From positions 1-15,728 of the forward strand of contig URLF01000059.1 of assembly GCA_900548705.1 (NCBI GenBank): DNA of 15,728 bases, written 5' to 3'. The DNA comes from an uncultured Porphyromonadaceae bacterium. Its GTDB lineage: Bacteria; Bacteroidota; Bacteroidia; Bacteroidales; Muribaculaceae. Below, piece after piece: positions 13,273 through 15,728 of this stretch (positions are counted from its first letter, which is position 1; every line of letters begins with the position of its first letter). A program made the translations under genes and the position numbers. The notes under the pieces were generated by a model. That model made no database searches, was not told where the DNA came from, and saw nothing but the letters and a program-made list of their open reading frames with translations.

Positions 13273-15264
13273 TCAGCGGGAGAGACGCGTCGATAGCTCG
13301 TCGTGATCTTGCGAAGCGATTTCCCAGAGGGACATCGCGTTTTCGAGGTCGCGGTTGAGCTTGGCGTGGCGGTCAAAGATGTCGCCTTCGATTTCCCCGG
13401 CGGCAATCTTGGCTTCCAAAGCCGCGATTTCCGATTCAATTCGGGTGATTTCGGATTCAGCTTCCTCGACCTTCTTTGCCGACCGTTTGAGCATCTTGTC
13501 GCGCTCGCGCTGTTCGGCATAGGTCAGTTTGCGTTGGGGTTGGGTGTTGCCGTCTGATTGGGGGGAAGCCGCCTGGTTGGTTGTCGGAGCAGGTTTGTCG
13601 GTTTGTTTTGCCGGAGCTGTCGCGGCGGGACGGTTGCGCTCCAGTTCGCGAAGGTTGTCGAGCTTCTTCTTTTCAAGGAACTCATATATCCCTCCAAGAC
13701 ATTCCCTGACTTTGCCGCCACCGAACTCGTAGACCTTCTCCACCAGTCCGTCGAGGAACTCACGGTCATGGCTGACCACAATCACGGTTCCGGTGAAATC
13801 CTTTATGGCCTGTTTGAGTATATCTTTAGTGGCCATGTCGAGATGGTTGGTCGGCTCGTCGAGGATGAGGAGATTGACCGGTTCGAGCAGCAGGCGTATC
13901 ATCGCCAGACGGGTTTTCTCCCCGCCCGACAATACTTTGACTTTCTTGTCGGATGCCTCTCCACCGAACATGAACGCCCCGAGGATGTCACGGATTTTGG
14001 TGCGGATGTCACCGACGGCGACCCTGTCGATGGTGTCGAAAACCGTTATGTCCTCGTCAAGGAGCTGAGCCTGGTTCTGGGCGAAATACCCTATTTTCAC
14101 ATTGTGTCCGATTTTGAGTTCGCCTGTGAAAGGTATCTCATTCATTATACATTTTACCAGAGTGGATTTTCCCTCGCCGTTTTTCCCGACGAATGCCACT
14201 TTCTCGCCACGTTTGATTGTGAATGTAGCGTGGTCGAAAACCTGATGGTCACCATACGCCTTGCCTACATTGTCGGCGATTACCGGATAGTCGCCCGAGC
14301 GGGGCGCAGGAGGGAAGCGAAGGTTCAAGCGGGAGTTGTCAACCTCGTCAACCTCGATACGTTCGATTTTGGCGAGCTGCTTCATACGGCTCTGTACCTG
14401 GACAGCTTTCGTGGCCTTGTATCGGAAACGCTCGATGAATGCCTCGGTGTCGGCGATTTCTTTCTGCTGGTTGAGGTATGCGCGCATCTGCTGTTCGACA
14501 CGTTCTTTGCGTAGCTCCACAAACTTGGAGTAGTTGACCGAATAGTCGTAAATCTTTCCGCAGGAAATTTCGATTGTGCGGTTGGTCACATTGTCGATGA
14601 ATGCCCGGTCATGGCTGACAAGCACCACGGCGTTGGCCTTGGTGGAGAGAAACTGTTCAAGCCATTGAATCGACTCGATGTCGAGGTGGTTGGTCGGCTC
14701 GTCGAGCAACAGCACGTCGGGACGTCTCAACAGGAGTTTGGCCAGCTCGATTCGCATACGCCAGCCCCCGGAGAACTCCGAGGTAAGGCGGTTGAAGTCG
14801 CTTCTGAGGAATCCAAGACCGATAAGGGTCTTTTCCATCTCCGCTTCAGCGTTCTCGCTCTGCTCCATTGCCAGGCGTTCCGACAGGTCGGCGATGTCAT
14901 CAATCAGCCTCTGGTAGTCGGCCGACTCATAATCGGTGCGTTCCGCCAGCTCCGCGTTCATACGGTCAAGGCGTTCCTCCATCTTGTCGACATGGGAAAA
15001 CGCCTCGCGAACCTCCTCGACCACCGTGCGGGTGTCGGTGAGTTTCATCTGCTGGGGAAGATAGCCTATGGTCGTGTCGGGCGGGACAGCCACCTGACCC
15101 GATGTCGGCCGCTGGAGTCCTGCTATGATTTTCAGCATGGTTGATTTGCCGGCGCCGTTCTTGCCGACCAGGGCAATCCTGTCGCGGCGGTTAATCACAT
15201 AGCTGATGTTGTCGAATAATGATTTTGCGCTGAATTCTACTGAGAGGTTCTGTACGGAAATCAA
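13273..15264 (-). CDS. ABC-F family ATP-binding protein
   Basis: The 663-residue protein has two ABC ATPase cassettes and no membrane segments, the ABC-F layout. Cassette 1 has Walker A GKNGAGKS (34-41), signature FSGGW (164-168) and Walker B LLLDEPTNHLD (185-195). The interdomain linker spans about 240-320 and is charged and helical (LRKERVEQQMRAYLNQQKEI), the region that reaches into the ribosome. Cassette 2 has Walker A GKNGEGKS (360-367), signature LSGGEK (445-450) and Walker B LILDEPTNHLD (466-476). A Pro/Ala/Thr/Gln-rich linker (about 545-575) leads to a C-terminal coiled coil (about 580-660), as in Uup- and YdiF-like members. ABC-F proteins act on ribosomes as translation factors or antibiotic-protection factors; the coiled-coil form suggests a housekeeping role, which is inferred. 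It begins 6 bases after the upstream cyclo-ligase gene. Confidence 0.92.
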   Translation of the reverse strand: MISVQNLSVEFSAKSLFDNISYVINRRDRIALVGKNGAGKSTMLKIIAGLQRPTSGQVAVPPDTTIGYLPQQMKLTDTRTVVEEVREAFSHVDKMEERLDRMNAELAERTDYESADYQRLIDDIADLSERLAMEQSENAEAEMEKTLIGLGFLRSDFNRLTSEFSGGWRMRIELAKLLLRRPDVLLLDEPTNHLDIESIQWLEQFLSTKANAVVLVSHDRAFIDNVTNRTIEISCGKIYDYSVNYSKFVELRKERVEQQMRAYLNQQKEIADTEAFIERFRYKATKAVQVQSRMKQLAKIERIEVDEVDNSRLNLRFPPAPRSGDYPVIADNVGKAYGDHQVFDHATFTIKRGEKVAFVGKNGEGKSTLVKCIMNEIPFTGELKIGHNVKIGYFAQNQAQLLDEDITVFDTIDRVAVGDIRTKIRDILGAFMFGGEASDKKVKVLSGGEKTRLAMIRLLLEPVNLLILDEPTNHLDMATKDILKQAIKDFTGTVIVVSHDREFLDGLVEKVYEFGGGKVRECLGGIYEFLEKKKLDNLRELERNRPAATAPAKQTDKPAPTTNQAASPQSDGNTQPQRKLTYAEQRERDKMLKRSAKKVEEAESEITRIESEIAALEAKIAAGEIEGDIFDRHAKLNRDLENAMSLWEIASQDHDELSTRLSR

Positions 15265-15270
15265 GGCTGT

Positions 15271-15728
15271 TTATTTTTTCTTTTTGAGGTGATGAATGAC
15301 GAGCCGGCGGCTCTCGGTGATGACAATGTCTACGGCGACATCGTGTGGCTCTGACGGTATTTCCTCCTCAAGGAGCTGGAAATCATAGCCGACACCGACC
15401 TTTGTGGCCTTAGTCTCGGCGAGAAGACGGTCGTAATATCCCTTGCCGCGTCCGACGCGGTTGCCACGCCTGTCATATGCGACGGCGGGAACGACAACCA
15501 ATTCTATCTGGGAGATGTCGGCTGTGTCGTTGCCTGTCGGTTCCTCGATATGGAACGCCCCCAAGGCCATCCGTGACCTGTCATAGGGGAGAATCTCGAG
15601 ATTCAGGCCGTTGACACGGGGAAGGAAGAAATGTTTGCGGCCACACCAGCGCTCAAGAAACTCGTGGGTCGACAGTTCGTCGGGCAGGGAGTGGTAAAGC
15701 AGTATGTTCTCGGCGAGGGTGAATGCCG
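15271..15728 (-). CDS. 5-formyltetrahydrofolate cyclo-ligase, 5' end outside window
   Basis: The reading frame enters from the right edge and ends at 15271; about 152 codons are present, so the N-terminus (probably some 20-40 residues with the first substrate-binding part) is missing. The key motif is VPAVAYDRRGNRVGRGKGYY followed by DRLL, matching the ATP-binding signature of this family. The upstream part (YHSLPDELSTHEFLE, FFLPRVNGLNLEIL) fits the fold too. The enzyme converts 5-formyl-THF plus ATP to 5,10-methenyl-THF in one-carbon metabolism, in the cytosol. The protein ends in a short lysine run. Six bases separate its stop from the ABC-F start, so the two are likely co-transcribed from a promoter beyond the window. 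Confidence 0.9.
   Translation of the reverse strand, partial: AFTLAENILLYHSLPDELSTHEFLERWCGRKHFFLPRVNGLNLEILPYDRSRMALGAFHIEEPTGNDTADISQIELVVVPAVAYDRRGNRVGRGKGYYDRLLAETKATKVGVGYDFQLLEEEIPSEPHDVAVDIVITESRRLVIHHLKKKK

Noticed and set aside
13558..14514. 318-codon plus-strand open frame opposite the ABC-F gene
   Set aside because: The ABC-F protein on the other strand has all its motifs; the plus frame shows no domain and is a shadow.

Overview
The window looks like a chromosomal segment of a Bacteroidales bacterium, possibly Muribaculaceae-like. The grounds are the tig-clpP-clpX-recQ gene order, several promoters with the Bacteroidetes -7 element TAnnTTTG (tig, clpP and others), an OMP_b-brl type TonB-dependent receptor with a carboxypeptidase-like N-terminal domain, and the absence of clear Shine-Dalgarno sites. 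The genus is inferred, not proven.

Left part (1-6608) is conserved core. A divergent ftsE gene (minus, cut by the window edge) faces trigger factor (tig). Next come the protease pair clpP-clpX, separated by one base, and the helicase gene recQ. Trigger factor handles nascent chains and ClpXP degrades unfolded or tagged proteins, so tig-clpP-clpX is a proteostasis cluster. Hairpin terminators follow tig and recQ, with a weaker one after clpX.

Middle part (about 6609-13272) is a visibly more AT-rich, mostly minus-strand accessory block in which many genes are damaged. It holds an outer-membrane TonB-dependent receptor broken by a one-base frameshift and an in-frame amber codon. Upstream of that is a LuxR-type PAS/HTH regulator, also frameshifted. 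Between them lie two 20-bp near-identical palindromic operators, in opposite orientation, at about -43.5 and -83.5 of the predicted receptor promoter. Further right are a secreted TonB-C-terminal-domain protein, a 74-codon frame whose ATG appears to have become ATA, a frameshifted gene of unknown function, and an intact small unknown gene. Next is a structured-RNA candidate on the minus strand (about 12990-12766) with a -7 box and its own terminator.

Right part (13273-15728) returns to conserved genes on the minus strand: a 5-formyltetrahydrofolate cyclo-ligase gene (cut by the window edge) followed 6 bases later by an ABC-F ATPase gene, ending at a strong palindromic terminator.

The most interesting items are the paired operators between the broken regulator and broken receptor, the structured RNA candidate with alternative GGCGTGG/CCACGCC pairings, and the clustering of small lesions in the accessory block while the flanking conserved frames are intact.
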